From Gammaproteobacteria bacterium (GTDB lineage: Bacteria > Pseudomonadota > Gammaproteobacteria > Pseudomonadales > Pseudohongiellaceae), in contig JAQWZF010000036.1 of NCBI GenBank assembly GCA_029253585.1, positions 124,001-188,000 on the forward strand: a stretch of 64,000 nt of DNA, written 5' to 3'. The position numbers and the translations under genes were made by a program. The notes under the pieces were generated by a model that saw only the letters and a list, made by a program, of their open reading frames with translations, had not been told where the DNA came from and made no database searches. Numbering within the stretch: position 1 is the stretch's first letter; each line of letters begins with the position of its first letter. Positions 40,343 to 49,546 of this stretch are shown here, in pieces.

Positions 40343-41176
40343 ATGGCCATTTCCTGGTATCCCGGACATATGCATAAAGCCAGTAAAGAACTGGTTAAGA
40401 TTATGCTCAAGACAGACGCGGTGATTGAGGTTCTAGATGCGAGAATCCCCGAATCTAGCCGCAACCCCCTGTTGGCATCAATTAGAGGCGAACGCCCGTG
40501 CATTCGAATCCTGAACAAGGCCGATCTGGCCGATAGTGAAACCACTGCCGCCTGGGTCGCCTATTTCTCCAAACTCGATAACAGTGCCTGTCTCGTCAAT
40601 GGGCGAGATGCACAGATCAGCCGCGCGGACATCGTCAACATCGCCAAGAAACTCATCAAAAAAACAGATGAGACACTATTAATTCAGGGGCAGATAGTCA
40701 TAGACGGGATTCCAAACGTCGGCAAATCCACCCTCCTAAACCAACTGACCGAACGCAAGGTTGCGCGAACCGGAAATGAGCCAGCTGTCACCAAGGGGCA
40801 GCAGCGCGTAAAATTACAAGAGGGATGGTATCTGATCGATACACCAGGCATGCTCTGGCCGAAGCTGGAAGACCAGGAAAGCGCCTACAGACTCGCCGTA
40901 ACCGGCACCATCCGCAATACAGCTATAGAGGTAGCAGATATTGCTTGGTTTCTAGCAGAGCTGCTTATGCTGGAATACCCTCAGCGTCTCGCCTCAAGAT
41001 ATGACTACGTGATGTCGGGCAAAGGAGCAGAACACTTTTTTGAAGAACTCGCCAAACTCAGATGCTCGATCGGGCGCGGCGGAAAAGCGGACCTGAACAA
41101 AACGGCAGAAATATTACTAAACGACTTTCGCTCAGGTAAACTAGGCAAGTTCAGCTTGGAGAAACCTCCCACGTAA
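40343..41176 (+). CDS. YlqF/RbgA-like circularly permuted ribosome-assembly GTPase
   Basis: A 277-residue GTPase whose motifs come in permuted order: NKADL (G4) near residue 53, then GIPNVGKST (G1) near 127, then DTPGML (G3) near 170. The N-terminus ISWYPGHMHKASKEL is the family start. Members of this family help 50S ribosomal subunit maturation. The start ATG at 40343 has GGAG upstream. It is followed at 78 bp by the M16 protease gene. Confidence 0.9.
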   Translation: MAISWYPGHMHKASKELVKIMLKTDAVIEVLDARIPESSRNPLLASIRGERPCIRILNKADLADSETTAAWVAYFSKLDNSACLVNGRDAQISRADIVNIAKKLIKKTDETLLIQGQIVIDGIPNVGKSTLLNQLTERKVARTGNEPAVTKGQQRVKLQEGWYLIDTPGMLWPKLEDQESAYRLAVTGTIRNTAIEVADIAWFLAELLMLEYPQRLASRYDYVMSGKGAEHFFEELAKLRCSIGRGGKADLNKTAEILLNDFRSGKLGKFSLEKPPT

Positions 41177-41254
41177 GATCGGCTGCTGCGTCGCAGCAAA
41201 CTACGCAAGCATTTGAATACAACCAGTCAAGACAGTTAAAGAAGGCACCCTAGC

Positions 41255-44218
41255 ATGACAGCAGTCAGCAGTTTCAAGACCGAGCAAAACAGTCCCATCC
41301 ACCCCACAAAAACACATCCCGCTTTCGAGTGGCAAAGAAGCGAAGAGATAAGCTCTTTAAACATCATTATGGAGGAGTATGTCCATAAGGTTACTGGTGC
41401 CAAGCATTTCCATCTGAGCAGTGACAATACAGAAAATGTATTTTTGGTGGGCTTTAGAACCGTGCCAATGGATTCAACTGGCGTCGCTCATATTCTTGAA
41501 CACACCTCCTTGTGTGGCAGTAAGAAATTTCCTGTTAGAGATCCTTTCTTCATGATGATTCGGCGCTCATTGAATACATTCATGAATGCATTCACCAGCA
41601 GTGACTGGACAGCCTACCCTTTCGCTAGCAAAAACAAGAAGGACTTCAACAATCTATTGAGTGTCTATCTGGATGCCGCCTTTTTCGCACGCCTACATGA
41701 GTTGGATTTTGCTCAGGAAGGACATCGCCTGGAATTTTCCGAGCCAGAAAATCCCGACAGCGAACTCCAATATAAAGGCGTTGTCTATAACGAAATGAAA
41801 GGTGCCATGAGTTCCACAAACAGCGTCTTGTGGCAGACGATAAGCAAGTATGTCTTCCCGACTACCACCTACCATTTCAATAGCGGCGGTGAGCCCGAAA
41901 ACATACCCGATCTTAGCTACCAGCAATTACTGGATTTCTACAAGACCCACTACCACCCCAGCAATGCGGTGTTCATGACTTTCGGTGACATTCCAGCTTT
42001 CGAGCACCATGAAACATTCGAGAATCTGGCTCTTGCAGGATTTGAGAAGCTCAATGTAAACATTGAAGTAAAAGACGAGCAGCGCTATCAGTCCCCTATT
42101 CAAGTAGAAGAGTCCTATGCCAGCGAGGAATCCGACAAACCACAGAGTCACGTTGTATTAGCCTGGCTGTTGGGCCGCAGCACCGACCTGGGCGAGCTTT
42201 TCAGGGCAGAGCTTGTATCAAGCGTGCTTCTCGACAACAGTGCCAGTCCCTTGCTTAATGCGCTGGAAACAAGCGATCTAGGCAGCTCTCCATCACCGAT
42301 GTGTGGACTGGAAGATTCCAATAGAGAAATGAGCCTGATGGCAGGACTGGAAGGATGTGCCAGCGAATCGAGCGAAGCCGTAGAGGCCCTCATTTTTAAA
42401 ACGCTGGAAGACGTAGTAAAGAACGGCATCCCCTACCCTAAGGTGGAAGCTGCACTACACCAACTTGAATTGCACCAGCGCGAGATTTCCGGAGACAGCT
42501 ACCCTTACGGTTTACAACTGATTCTAGCAGGCCTTTCTACGGCCATGCACAGAGGCGATCCGATTGAGTTGCTCAACATCGACCCTGTGCTTGCCGAGCT
42601 AAGAAGCCTAATAAAAGACGATAGATTTATTCCGAATTTAATACAGAAGCTGCTCTTGGATAATCCCCATAGAGTTAGACTCACACTCAATCCAGACTCA
42701 GGTCTCGCGCAGCGCAAGGTGCAGGCTGAATTGGACCAGCTTGCCGCGATTAAGAAATCCCTGGCGGATGACGAGAAGCTGGCGATCGTGGAACAAGCAA
42801 AAAGCCTGGCCGCCAGACAAATGGAAGCAGACGACCCGGGCTTACTGCCCAAGGTTGGCTTAGAGGATGTTCCCAAGACTATCAGCGAGCCTACGTGCAT
42901 AGACTCAGTGTTAGCTAACGACAAGCGCGTGAGCTTTTACGGTCAGGGCACCAATGGCCTGTGTTATCAGCAAGTGATCATGGGGATACCGCAGCTAGAA
43001 CAAGAACTTCTGGATGTCTTGCCTCTCTACACAAGCTGTCTTACAGAATTCGGTGTGGCGGATAGAGACTACGCCGAGACTCAGGCCTGGCAGGCAGAAG
43101 TCAGCGGCGGCATCAATTGCGCCAGCTCCATCCGCAGCGATCTCAATGATGTGCAGACCAGTAAGGCGCTAATCTCATTCTCCTCGAAGTGCCTACGCAA
43201 CAACCATCGCCAGATATCGGAATTACTGCACAGCACTATTCACGAAGTACGTTTCGACGAAGACAAGCGACTGCAGGAACTGATCGAGCAGATTTGTGCC
43301 CGCAAGGAAAACAGCATCACCGGCCAGGGTCATAGCCTGGCCATGAGCCTGGCCAGCAGTCGCATGAGCCCAACGGCGCAACTCGCTCATCGTTCCGGCG
43401 GTCTGGAGGGAATTAAATACCTCAAAGAGCTAAGAACTCAGATGGCGGACAAAGCCAGCAGGGAAGAGTTGCTAGATAAATTCAAAGCCGTACACGAAAA
43501 AATCCTATCGGCAGATAAGGAATTTCTCGTTATTGCGGAGCCCGAGCACCAAGCGCAACTACTTGCCGACCTGGACGAAGTTTGGGGTAATGCAAGCAAG
43601 AGCAGCATTACGAATAGGCTTGAGCTGACCCCGCTTAGAGAGAACCTAAGGCAGGCTTGGAGCACAACTACTCAAGTAAACTTCTGTGCCAAGGCCTACC
43701 CCACAGTTGCCTCTGGCCATGCTGACAATGTCGCCTTACAAGTGCTCTCTGGCTTCATGCGCAATGGTTTTCTACATAGAGCCATCCGCGAGCAAGGCGG
43801 CGCCTATGGTGGAGGCGCAAGCCAGGACGCAAATTCCGCATCTTTCCGCTTCTTTTCCTACAGGGATCCCCGACTTCAGGAGACCCTCTCTGACTTCGAT
43901 GCGGCTATAGACTGGGTGTTATCGTCGCAGCACAAGCCGCATCAACTCGAAGAGGCTATTCTTGGCGTGATAGCCAGCCTGGATAAGCCCGCTTCGCCAG
44001 CAGGTGAGGCAAAGCAGGCCTTCTATAATCGTGCATTTGGGCAAACTTTAGCGCATAGAACCGAATTCAGGCAACAGGTGCTAAACACCACCGTAGAGGA
44101 TTTACAGCGGGTCACGGAGCGCTATCTTTCTCCAGAGAAAGCCAGTATCGGCGTCATCAGCAATAAAAAGTCCGCAGAAAGTCTGAAAGATGATGGAATT
44201 GAAATTATAATTCTTTAA
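41255..44218 (+). CDS. PreP-like M16C metalloprotease
   Basis: A 987-residue inverse-zincin protease. The HxxEH zinc motif is HILEH at residues 79-83, followed by CGSKKFPVRDPFF; the third ligand is probably in YKGVVYNEMKGAM. A long helical linker and a second, inactive M16 half (with FCAKAYPTV and GAYGGGASQDAN) make up the rest, as in presequence protease PreP. These enzymes degrade free peptides inside a closed chamber. Whether the bacterial protein is cytoplasmic is not certain, but no signal peptide is visible. Confidence 0.9.
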   Translation: MTAVSSFKTEQNSPIHPTKTHPAFEWQRSEEISSLNIIMEEYVHKVTGAKHFHLSSDNTENVFLVGFRTVPMDSTGVAHILEHTSLCGSKKFPVRDPFFMMIRRSLNTFMNAFTSSDWTAYPFASKNKKDFNNLLSVYLDAAFFARLHELDFAQEGHRLEFSEPENPDSELQYKGVVYNEMKGAMSSTNSVLWQTISKYVFPTTTYHFNSGGEPENIPDLSYQQLLDFYKTHYHPSNAVFMTFGDIPAFEHHETFENLALAGFEKLNVNIEVKDEQRYQSPIQVEESYASEESDKPQSHVVLAWLLGRSTDLGELFRAELVSSVLLDNSASPLLNALETSDLGSSPSPMCGLEDSNREMSLMAGLEGCASESSEAVEALIFKTLEDVVKNGIPYPKVEAALHQLELHQREISGDSYPYGLQLILAGLSTAMHRGDPIELLNIDPVLAELRSLIKDDRFIPNLIQKLLLDNPHRVRLTLNPDSGLAQRKVQAELDQLAAIKKSLADDEKLAIVEQAKSLAARQMEADDPGLLPKVGLEDVPKTISEPTCIDSVLANDKRVSFYGQGTNGLCYQQVIMGIPQLEQELLDVLPLYTSCLTEFGVADRDYAETQAWQAEVSGGINCASSIRSDLNDVQTSKALISFSSKCLRNNHRQISELLHSTIHEVRFDEDKRLQELIEQICARKENSITGQGHSLAMSLASSRMSPTAQLAHRSGGLEGIKYLKELRTQMADKASREELLDKFKAVHEKILSADKEFLVIAEPEHQAQLLADLDEVWGNASKSSITNRLELTPLRENLRQAWSTTTQVNFCAKAYPTVASGHADNVALQVLSGFMRNGFLHRAIREQGGAYGGGASQDANSASFRFFSYRDPRLQETLSDFDAAIDWVLSSQHKPHQLEEAILGVIASLDKPASPAGEAKQAFYNRAFGQTLAHRTEFRQQVLNTTVEDLQRVTERYLSPEKASIGVISNKKSAESLKDDGIEIIIL

Positions 44219-44236
44219 TCAATACAATAAGTTATA

Positions 44237-44265
44237 TTGAGCTTACAAGGCAGTATATAGATTAT
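44237..44265 (+). promoter_or_regulatory. Possible promoter upstream of a terminator, small-RNA candidate
   Basis: -35 TTGAGC and -10 GATTAT with a 17-base spacer, each matching the sigma-70 consensus at four of six positions. The surrounding A/T richness makes chance matches likely. Confidence 0.25.
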
Positions 44266-44396
44266 GGAAAAAATAATTATATATCCATTAAATAGTTGAA
44301 ACTTTTCCAAGCAGCGTGGGTCTTAGTTAGTGTAGGTAGATGTAATACAAAATTGTGGGTTTTGTTTCATTTATCTCTCCCTTGATAGTATATTGA

Positions 44397-44430
44397 GCCC
44401 AACGTCCTCCGGTCGTTGGGCTTTCTTTTT
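44397..44430 (+). terminator. Rho-independent terminator
   Basis: A perfect 8-bp stem GCCCAACG/CGTTGGGC with a 9-base loop, followed by TTTCTTTTT on the plus strand. Confidence 0.85.
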
Positions 44431-44582
44431 CCAGCTCCAAAACCCCGAGAAAGGATCAACCCATACCGACTTCATCGCTCTTCCCAGACGGCTTCAACAC
44501 TTCGGAACATCACTATTTTTAATCTCTGGCAGCTACCCTGACGAATCGCATTAATTAGTAACCTAAAAACCCACCAAACACT

Positions 44583-45740
44583 ATGGATGCACAACAAGCG
44601 AAGAAGGAAGCCACCAACGTCACCCTAGTCGGCATGGCGCTCGACATTGTGCTAGGCGTAGGCAAGATCGTCGGCGGTGTGCTAACCAACTCCTTCGCAC
44701 TCGTCACCGACGGCATTCACTCCCTGACCGATACAGGCACTGATGTATTCGTGATAATCGTAACACGGGTCTCCCATTCCGAGGCCGATGCCGAGCATCA
44801 ATATGGCCACGGGCGGTTTGAGACCCTAGGCACCATAGGGATGGGTATCGTGTTCTTCATCACCGCAGCCATACTCATCTACGACAGTATCAACCGTCTT
44901 CGCTTAAGCGAGCCCCTGCCCATACCAGCCGCCTCGGGCATAGTCCTCGCGCTTATATCGATAGCGGCAAAAGAATGGATCTACCACTATACGATGCGTG
45001 TGGCGAAGAAACTCAAATCGAACCTACTCACGGCTAATGCCTGGCACAGTAGAAGCGATGCCATCTCTTCGATCGCGGTACTAATCGGAATAATAGGCGC
45101 GCGCCAGGGCTACCCATGGATGGACACAGTCGCCGCTATTTTCGTAGCGCTTATCATCGCAAAGATAGGGTGGGAGCTATGCTCGGACAGCCTTATAGAG
45201 CTAGTGGATACCGCCGTCTCTAAGGAGCGACGCAAACAGTTCGAGTCATGCATTACGAGCATAGATGGAGTACGCGGCATTACCGAACTGCGCAGCAGAT
45301 CTTCAGGGGGAAAAATTATTTTGGAGGTGAGACTGTTGGTTAATTCCTACATATCCGTATCGGAAGGTCACCAACTGGGCGAATTGGTTAATAAGGCACT
45401 CATCAACCAGTTCGCAGATATCTCAGAAGTTCTAATCCATGTCGACCCTGTCCACCATGAAGAGTCTGAGACTGCTCAACTCGAAACAGAATTACCCGAG
45501 CGCCCCCAGGTCATCGCCGCACTGAAGAAATGCTGGCATGAGCTGATCGACGACGAATCTATTGCCGGAATCGATTTGCATTATCTCGCCGGTGTTATCG
45601 AGGTCGACCTGGTGCTCGATATTGACGACCTATCGGCCGCTACGGCGAAGAAATTGCAAGCCGCCATCGCCAAGGAACAGCATATCGTTAGGTTACGCAT
45701 CTTCAATAAATTACATGAATCTGTAAAGCGCAATGCTTAA
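44583..45740 (+). CDS. Cation diffusion facilitator (CDF) metal transporter
   Basis: A 385-residue CDF exporter with six hydrophobic segments and a cytoplasmic C-terminal domain. Metal-site residues are visible in TDGIHSLTDTGTD (D-x7-D region of helix 2) and in NAWHSRSDAISS (helix 5, HxxxD). The loop HQYGHGRFETLGT is typical of the family. The C-terminal half (about 290-385) is longer than the usual single ferredoxin-like domain and may hold a second copy. Such transporters export Zn2+, Fe2+ or Mn2+ by proton exchange; the metal is not clear from sequence. Confidence 0.88.
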   Translation: MDAQQAKKEATNVTLVGMALDIVLGVGKIVGGVLTNSFALVTDGIHSLTDTGTDVFVIIVTRVSHSEADAEHQYGHGRFETLGTIGMGIVFFITAAILIYDSINRLRLSEPLPIPAASGIVLALISIAAKEWIYHYTMRVAKKLKSNLLTANAWHSRSDAISSIAVLIGIIGARQGYPWMDTVAAIFVALIIAKIGWELCSDSLIELVDTAVSKERRKQFESCITSIDGVRGITELRSRSSGGKIILEVRLLVNSYISVSEGHQLGELVNKALINQFADISEVLIHVDPVHHEESETAQLETELPERPQVIAALKKCWHELIDDESIAGIDLHYLAGVIEVDLVLDIDDLSAATAKKLQAAIAKEQHIVRLRIFNKLHESVKRNA

Positions 45741-45784
45741 CCTTCTGCATAAGGTGCCGCTAGTTTGTGAAGGGACATATTTGC

Positions 45785-45812
45785 TTTCAATCGAGATGCA
45801 TTTCCCTATACT
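45785..45812 (+). promoter_or_regulatory. Possible promoter of the 2-oxoacid oxidoreductase operon
   Basis: -10 TATACT (45807-45812) and -35 TTTCAA (45785-45790) with a 16-base spacer, about 60 bp before the first gene. The -10 box is good and the -35 box weak. Confidence 0.35.
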
Positions 45813-45870
45813 AAAGCCAGACGCCTATCTGTCGTCAATACAGGGATATAGCTAAAAAAAATAAACTAAA

Positions 45871-47673
45871 ATGGGAATCCGGTTAGCAATGAAACCGACT
45901 GATATCTCCGATCCAAACTACTTTCACAAAGTAGTCGACTGCCAATGGGCCTGCCCGGCTCACACTCCCGTTCCGGAATACATACGACTGATCGCTGAAA
46001 AGCGCTATACCGATGCCTATATGATCAACTGGCATTCGAATGTATTCCCCGGCATTCTCGGGCGCACCTGCGACCGCCCCTGTGAACCGGCCTGTAGACG
46101 CGGCCGAGTAGAGGAAGAACCCGTTGCAATCTGTCGCCTGAAACGCGTCGCCGCCGACTATAAATCCGACATTGCAGATCGCCTACCCCAAGTACCGACA
46201 GAGAAAAATGGCCGACACATCGCGCTCATAGGTGGTGGGCCAGCCTCGCTAACCGTGGCGCGGGACTTAATGCCACTGGGTTATGAGATCACGCTATTCG
46301 AAAAGGACAAACTCACCGGCGGTGCCATGCGCACCCAGATCCCAAGATTTAGACTTCCTGGCGAAGTGCTCGATGAAGAGCTCAATTATATTCTGCAGAT
46401 GGGCGTCAACTGCCGATTCGGCGAAGAAATTACCAGTATGCGCGCCATTCTGGATGAAGGCTACGATGCTATTTTCGTCGGCACCGGAGCACCGCTAGGC
46501 AAATGGCTGGACCTACCGGGCCATGAAGAGGCACGGGATAATATCCACACAGGAATAGAATGGCTCGCCAGTGTTGCCTTCGAACATATATCCAGTATCG
46601 GTAAGAATGTGCTGGTACTTGGCGGCGGTAACACAGCCATGGACTGCTGCCGCACCTCGAAGCGGATCGGCGGCGAACAGGTTAGCGTTGTCGTGCGCAG
46701 CGGCTTCGATGAGATGAAGGCATCGCCGTGGGAGATCGAGGATGCCATGAACGAAGACATTCCTATTCTGAATTTTCATGTACCGAAACGCTACATAACC
46801 AAGAACGGCAAACTGGTAGCGATGGAGTTCGAAAAAGTTCGCAAGGAAGTCGATGCCGACGGTAAACGCAGGCTGGTTCCAACGGGCGAAGAACCAGCGA
46901 CATTAGCCTGTGACGACGTTCTCTGCGCCATCGGCCAGGAGAATAGCTTTCCATGGATAGAGAGAGACCTGGGCATCGAGTTCGATCAATGGGAAGTTCC
47001 CATTCTAAACAAGTCCACCTTCCAGTCTACCCATGAGAAGGTCTTCTTCGGGGGTGATGCGGCGCTGGGCCCGGACAATATTATTACCGCCGTCGCCCAT
47101 GGGCACGATGCCGCCATCTCTATTCATATGCTGTGTGAAAAGCAGGACATCAGCACACGCCCTAACCCGATTACTAATTTAAGCAGCCAGAAGATGGGAA
47201 TCCATCAGTGGTCCTATGACAACGATATCAGCGCCGATTTGCGCTTTGCCGTTCCCCATGCTGATAAAAAGAAGACACTTAACGATATTAACATTGAAGT
47301 GGAGCTAGGCTTCGATGAGCAACTCGCCTTCAATGAGACGATGCGCTGCCTTAATTGCGATGTGCAAACTGTCTTCACCGACAAACTCTGTATCGAGTGT
47401 GATGCCTGTGTCGATATTTGTCCTACAGATTGTATCTCGTTCACGCAGAATCAGAATGAACCTGATTTACGAAGAAACCTGCTGGCACCGGCGGATAACG
47501 AAGAGCAAGATCTCTACGTGTCGGACAAGCTTCTAACTGGGCGCATCATGGCAAAGAATGAAGATTTGTGTCTGCATTGCGGCCTATGTGCCGAACGCTG
47601 CCCTACTAATGCCTGGGATATGCACAAGTACTTATTCAACACAGCCAAAGCGGAAAACGCATGTCAGAGTTAA
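45871..47673 (+). CDS. GltD-like NAD(P)(H) flavoprotein with C-terminal ferredoxin domains
   Basis: A 600-residue protein related to the small subunit of glutamate synthase. The N-terminal Fe-S region contains VDCQWACPAHTPVP and GRTCDRPCEPACRRG. An FAD loop follows at ALIGGGPASLTVARDL, then an NAD(P) loop at VLVLGGGNTAMDCC and a second FAD contact at FFGGDAALGPDNI. The C-terminus adds two 4Fe-4S ferredoxin motifs, CIECDACVDICPTDC and CLHCGLCAERCPT. No glutamate synthase large subunit is nearby. It overlaps the next gene by 13 bp and probably passes electrons between NAD(P)(H) and the 2-oxoacid oxidoreductase below. The ATG at 45889 is an alternative start. Confidence 0.9.
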   Translation: MGIRLAMKPTDISDPNYFHKVVDCQWACPAHTPVPEYIRLIAEKRYTDAYMINWHSNVFPGILGRTCDRPCEPACRRGRVEEEPVAICRLKRVAADYKSDIADRLPQVPTEKNGRHIALIGGGPASLTVARDLMPLGYEITLFEKDKLTGGAMRTQIPRFRLPGEVLDEELNYILQMGVNCRFGEEITSMRAILDEGYDAIFVGTGAPLGKWLDLPGHEEARDNIHTGIEWLASVAFEHISSIGKNVLVLGGGNTAMDCCRTSKRIGGEQVSVVVRSGFDEMKASPWEIEDAMNEDIPILNFHVPKRYITKNGKLVAMEFEKVRKEVDADGKRRLVPTGEEPATLACDDVLCAIGQENSFPWIERDLGIEFDQWEVPILNKSTFQSTHEKVFFGGDAALGPDNIITAVAHGHDAAISIHMLCEKQDISTRPNPITNLSSQKMGIHQWSYDNDISADLRFAVPHADKKKTLNDINIEVELGFDEQLAFNETMRCLNCDVQTVFTDKLCIECDACVDICPTDCISFTQNQNEPDLRRNLLAPADNEEQDLYVSDKLLTGRIMAKNEDLCLHCGLCAERCPTNAWDMHKYLFNTAKAENACQS

Positions 47674-49517
47674 TTCAGAGCTCCAAGGTTGCTGGGCTGA
47701 CCAAGGTTAACGACTTCGTAGTTAAATTTGCCAACGTTAACGGGTCGGGCTCTGCGAGTGCTAACAGTATGTTTGCAAAGGCCGTGTTCCGCATGGGCAT
47801 TCCCATTAGCCCGCACAATATATTCCCCTCGAACATACAGGGGCTTCCTACCTGGTACGAGGTTAGAATCAGCGAACAGGGTTATCTGGGACGGCGTGAA
47901 GGCGTCGATCTGATCGTTGCGATGAACGAACAGACCATAGGCAAAGATATAGCTTCGGTAGTTCCCGGCGGCTATGTACTCTATGATTCCTCCAAGGTAT
48001 TAGCGAACGAACTGTTACGCGATGACGTAAACTATCTACCGATTCCACTGAAAGATATCTGTTTAGAAGAATTCGAAAAACCAGCCCAGCGACAACTCTT
48101 TAAAAACATCGTCTACGTTGGCGCGCTCTCCGCCTTTCTCAATATCGATTTCGAGGTGCTTACCGGATTGGTTGGCGATCAATTCCGCGGCAAGGAAAAA
48201 TTGATACTACCCAATATTCACGCTCTTGAATTAGGTCATCACTACGCCAGTAATAACTTCTACTGCCCCTTATCCCTGCAGCTGAAGAAGAGCGACAAGA
48301 ACAAAGACAAGATTTTGCTCGATGGTAATACCGCTACCGGTTTGGGCAGTGTTTACGGCGGTGCCACGGTAGCCGCCTGGTATCCACTTACACCCTCCAC
48401 ATCGGTTGTCGACAACTTTTCGAAATACTGCCAGCGATTGCGCATAGACGCAGGCACTGGCAAGAAGAAATATTCGATAGTACAGGCCGAGGACGAGCTC
48501 GCAGCCATTGGCATCGCCATCGGTGCCGGCTGGAATGGTGCGAGAGCATTTACCGCTACCAGTGGGCCTGGCATCTCCCTGATGCAGGAATTTCTCGGCC
48601 TCGCGTACTTCTCGGAAGTGCCCATAGTCCTTTTTAATATACAGCGTGTAGGCCCTTCCACAGGCATGCCAACCCGCTCTCAGCAAGGCGACCTACTGTG
48701 TTGCGCCTATGCTTCCCACGGCGACACCAAACACGCACTACTGTTTCCCGCCACTCCAAAGGAATGTTTTGACTACAGCGCGAGCGCGTTCGACATCGCC
48801 GACCGAATCCAGTCACCTGTTATCGTCATGAGTGACTTGGAGCTGGGAATGAACGAACAAATTTGTGAGCCACTTAACTGGGACGACAAGAGTCAGTACG
48901 ATAGGGGCAAGGTTCTCAATGCGGAACAACTCGAAGAAATAGAAAAATACGGCCGCTATCTTGATTCCGATGAAGACGGCATTCCCTATCGCACCTATCC
49001 GGGAACACACCCTAGCAAAGGCAGCTACTTTACCCGTGGCAGCTCTCATGATTCCTATGCGGCCTATACCGAGGATGGCACGGTGTATGCGGAAGTCATG
49101 GACAGGCTAACGCTGAAGATGAAAACTGCGGTCGACTATTTGCCGGCACCTGAATTTTCCGAGTCGACAGGGCATAAATTTGGTTTGGTCTACCTTGGCA
49201 CAACGGCGAGCGCTATCACCGAAGTACTCGATGATCTAGCTAAGAAAGGCATCGCATTGGATGCCCTGCGCATTCGTGCATTTCCATTCCATACCAGCGT
49301 CACAGAATTTATTGATGCCCATGAGCTCGTGTACGTGATCGAGCAGAATCGCGATGCGCAGCTAAAGAGCCTTCTTAAAATAGAATGCAATATTCAAGAA
49401 GAAAAAATGCGGTCCATTCTTAGTTACGATGGCGTACTAATCACCGCACAGCACATTGAGAAATCGATCCTGGAATCCCTGCAGACCTTGGAAGAAAGCG
49501 GCAAAGCATCCGCATAA
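47661..49517 (+). CDS. 2-oxoacid:acceptor oxidoreductase, fused gamma-alpha subunit
   Basis: A 618-residue KorA-like protein. Residues about 15-190 are the gamma domain (FANVNGSGSASANSMF, GYLGRREGVDLIVAMN). The alpha domain follows from about 215 (GNTATGLGSVYGGATVAAWYP, TATSGPGISLMQEFLGLA, RVGPSTGMPTRSQQGDLL). This is the usual two-subunit form of 2-oxoglutarate:ferredoxin oxidoreductase. Its substrate could be 2-oxoglutarate or another 2-oxoacid. It overlaps the flavoprotein gene and precedes the beta subunit by 29 bp. Confidence 0.9.
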   Translation: MSELIQSSKVAGLTKVNDFVVKFANVNGSGSASANSMFAKAVFRMGIPISPHNIFPSNIQGLPTWYEVRISEQGYLGRREGVDLIVAMNEQTIGKDIASVVPGGYVLYDSSKVLANELLRDDVNYLPIPLKDICLEEFEKPAQRQLFKNIVYVGALSAFLNIDFEVLTGLVGDQFRGKEKLILPNIHALELGHHYASNNFYCPLSLQLKKSDKNKDKILLDGNTATGLGSVYGGATVAAWYPLTPSTSVVDNFSKYCQRLRIDAGTGKKKYSIVQAEDELAAIGIAIGAGWNGARAFTATSGPGISLMQEFLGLAYFSEVPIVLFNIQRVGPSTGMPTRSQQGDLLCCAYASHGDTKHALLFPATPKECFDYSASAFDIADRIQSPVIVMSDLELGMNEQICEPLNWDDKSQYDRGKVLNAEQLEEIEKYGRYLDSDEDGIPYRTYPGTHPSKGSYFTRGSSHDSYAAYTEDGTVYAEVMDRLTLKMKTAVDYLPAPEFSESTGHKFGLVYLGTTASAITEVLDDLAKKGIALDALRIRAFPFHTSVTEFIDAHELVYVIEQNRDAQLKSLLKIECNIQEEKMRSILSYDGVLITAQHIEKSILESLQTLEESGKASA

Positions 49518-49546
49518 AAAGTATCCGCGTAGAGTGGCAATAGATT

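Larger units (their letters stand above)
44219..44582. other. Intergenic region with a terminator and a possible small RNA
   Basis: 364 bp between the M16 protease and CDF genes. The first part is very A/T-rich. A TTGAGC-17-GATTAT pair (44237-44265, plus strand) could be a promoter. The strong terminator at 44397-44430 sits unusually far (about 180 bp) from the M16 stop. Together they could define a small RNA of about 155 nt. The last 150 bp before the CDF gene show nothing I can name. Confidence 0.45.
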
